A program made the position numbers and the translations under genes. The notes beneath the pieces were generated by a model. It did not search any database and was not told the origin of the DNA. It saw nothing but the letters and a program-made list of their open reading frames with translations. From an uncultured Lachnospiraceae bacterium (lineage in GTDB: Bacteria > Bacillota > Clostridia > Lachnospirales > Lachnospiraceae), in NCBI GenBank assembly GCA_910586005.1, contig CAJUHG010000006.1, positions 1 through 22,344 on the forward strand: a stretch of DNA of 22,344 bases, in the 5' to 3' direction. Of this stretch, positions 21,266 to 22,344 are shown piece by piece (positions within the stretch are counted from its first letter, which is position 1; each line of letters starts with the position of its first letter).

Positions 21266-22344
21266 TTACTTTTTAATTTTTATTGTTTTAACTTTACTAT
21301 AAGAACCAAATACTTTATTGTTTTTGGAATCTAACTTATATGCACATGCTTTTACATAGTAAGTTTTTCCTTTTTTCAGTTTTGAAATTGTAGTATTTGT
21401 TCCTTTTACGATTTTTGTTATTGTATTTTTACCTTTTTTGAATTTCTTATCTGTGGAATACATAATTCTGTATCCTTTTGCACCAGACACTTTATTAATG
21501 GTAACTTTCATTTTCTTGCCTGATACATTTGTTACTTTCTTAATAGATGCCTTCTTTACAGTAACTTTATTCCACTTTGCATATAAAGTAATATCTTTTT
21601 TGCTGCTTTTCGCAATTGTAGTTACTTTTTTCTTGAATTTCTTATCAGAATACCATCCACCAAAAGTATATCCTTTTCTGGTCGCCTTTTTCAAAGTTAT
21701 CTTCTGATTATAATAAGAAGTAGGATTTTTCTTATCATTTGTACCTTTATTCAATTTATAAGTAATTTTATAAGGTACTGTAACTTTACAAGTTGCTTTT
21801 ACACCACTTCCATCCTTTGCAACTGCTTTAATGGTAGCTGTTCCAGGTCTTACTGTTTTTACTACTCCAGTCTGAGTTACAGTTGCCACTTTTTTATTAG
21901 AAGACTCCCATTGGATATTTTTATTGGTAGCATTTTTAGGTGTTACTGTTGCTTTTAAAGTAAATTGCTTATTACGCACAATCTTCTTTGAAGTAATGTT
22001 AAGTGTAATTTTTGAAACTTTAATTGGTTTGGAAGTTGATATTGCATTCCATTTTGCATACAGAGTAATATTTCCAGTGGTTCCCACTGCAATTTCTGTA
22101 ATTTTTTTCTTGAAATCTTTATCTGTATACCAGCCTGCAAAAGTATATCCTTTACGTGTTGCATTTGCTAATACAACTTTTTTTGTTCCATCATACTCTG
22201 TTGGATTAGAAGTTGCATTTATTCCACCATTTAAATTATAAGTAATTTTATATTTTGTTGGTGTTGGCTGTTCTCCATTTTTAGTCCAATTTGCATATAA
22301 AGTAAGATTTCCAGTAGTTCCTACTGCGATTTCTGTAATCTTAT
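21266..22344 (-). CDS. Surface protein, C-terminal part, InlB-type and Ig-like repeats
   Basis: The frame runs to the window edge without a start, so only the last 359 or so residues are seen. In order there are: the end of one InlB B-repeat (TLYANW), a full InlB B-repeat (YNLNGGINATSNPTEYDG ... GYTFAGWYTDKDFKKKITE ... NITLYAKW), a bacterial Ig-like domain of the BIG2 type (LKATVTPKNATNKNIQWESS, VATVTQTGVVKTVRPGTATI), another InlB-type repeat (KGYTFGGWYSDKKFKKKVT ... DITLYAKW), and a fibronectin III-like end (VSGAKGYRIMYSTDKKFKKG ... GKTYYVKACAY). It ends KTIKIKK with no LPXTG motif. It is strongly basic and probably secreted or wall-associated. The gap to rpsO holds the rpsO promoter but no clear terminator. 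Confidence 0.85.
   Translation of the reverse strand, partial: KITEIAVGTTGNLTLYANWTKNGEQPTPTKYKITYNLNGGINATSNPTEYDGTKKVVLANATRKGYTFAGWYTDKDFKKKITEIAVGTTGNITLYAKWNAISTSKPIKVSKITLNITSKKIVRNKQFTLKATVTPKNATNKNIQWESSNKKVATVTQTGVVKTVRPGTATIKAVAKDGSGVKATCKVTVPYKITYKLNKGTNDKKNPTSYYNQKITLKKATRKGYTFGGWYSDKKFKKKVTTIAKSSKKDITLYAKWNKVTVKKASIKKVTNVSGKKMKVTINKVSGAKGYRIMYSTDKKFKKGKNTITKIVKGTNTTISKLKKGKTYYVKACAYKLDSKNNKVFGSYSKVKTIKIKK
22049..22108 (-). repeat. InlB-type repeat DNA, copy 1
   Basis: About 60 bases, encoding KITEIAVGTTGNITLYAKW, that closely match 22286-22344 with mostly third-position changes. It is the end of one InlB repeat; the pairing marks recent duplication or gene conversion among repeat units. 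Confidence 0.7.
22286..22344 (-). repeat. InlB-type repeat DNA, copy 2, cut by the window edge
   Basis: The partner of 22049-22108, encoding KITEIAVGTTGNLTLYANW. Only a few residues differ. Further units probably lie beyond the window. Confidence 0.7.

Noticed and set aside
21955..22241. Other open frames inside the surface protein gene
   Set aside because: They are shadows of the repeat-rich coding frame; the InlB and BIG2 motifs are only in the minus frame that ends at 21266.

Overview
The window looks like a chromosome segment from an AT-rich, Gram-positive anaerobe of the Clostridia, most likely a Lachnospiraceae relative. The evidence is the low G+C, strong AGGAGG-type ribosome binding sites, an scpA-scpB-dac cluster, a biotin-dependent sodium-pump decarboxylase operon of the clostridial type, and a surface protein built from InlB-type and Ig-like repeats. 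The taxon is an inference from gene content. There is no rRNA, tRNA, CRISPR array, IS element or prophage gene.

Region 1 (1-2304, minus strand) is accessory-like. It holds a secreted small protein (DUF6147-like), a membrane protein with a DUF4367-like C-terminus, and two unannotated 29-residue hydrophobic peptides at 326-415 and 2215-2304. The peptides share 26 of 29 residues, although ten of their codons differ synonymously, so the protein sequence itself appears to be under selection. One peptide follows the DUF6147 gene in the same transcription unit; the other is a stand-alone mini-gene ending in a strong terminator. The DUF6147 and DUF4367 genes also share an identical bipartite upstream element (GTGTCAT-N15-ATTGTTACTATAT), which suggests one regulon.

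Region 2 (2461-4443, plus strand) is a compact GntR (YtrA type) - ABC ATPase - permease operon with overlapping genes. A perfect 8+8 bp inverted repeat lies at its promoter, so autorepression is likely. A terminator and a degenerate 34-bp tandem repeat follow.

Region 3 (4769-10116, minus strand) is a five-gene operon: an acyl-CoA-type carboxyltransferase, an OadG-type lipoprotein subunit, a biotin carrier, the OadB sodium pump and an OadA/5S carboxyltransferase. Two different carboxyltransferases served by one biotin carrier and one pump resembles a membrane-bound hybrid of transcarboxylase and decarboxylase.

Region 4 (10268-15501) has metallophosphoesterase, scpA, scpB and a D-Ala-D-Ala carboxypeptidase on the minus strand, with a second, divergent D-Ala-D-Ala carboxypeptidase on the plus strand. 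It covers chromosome condensation and cell-wall trimming.

Region 5 (15599-18164, minus strand) pairs a subtilisin-family protease without signal peptide with cardiolipin synthase, ending in a GC-rich terminator.

Region 6 (18275-21254, minus strand) is the housekeeping rpsO-pnp unit, with a well-formed promoter, a highly structured rpsO leader, a terminator-like hairpin after rpsO and two long hairpins ahead of pnp. The right edge (21266-22344) is the C-terminal part of a repeat-rich surface protein whose start lies outside the window.
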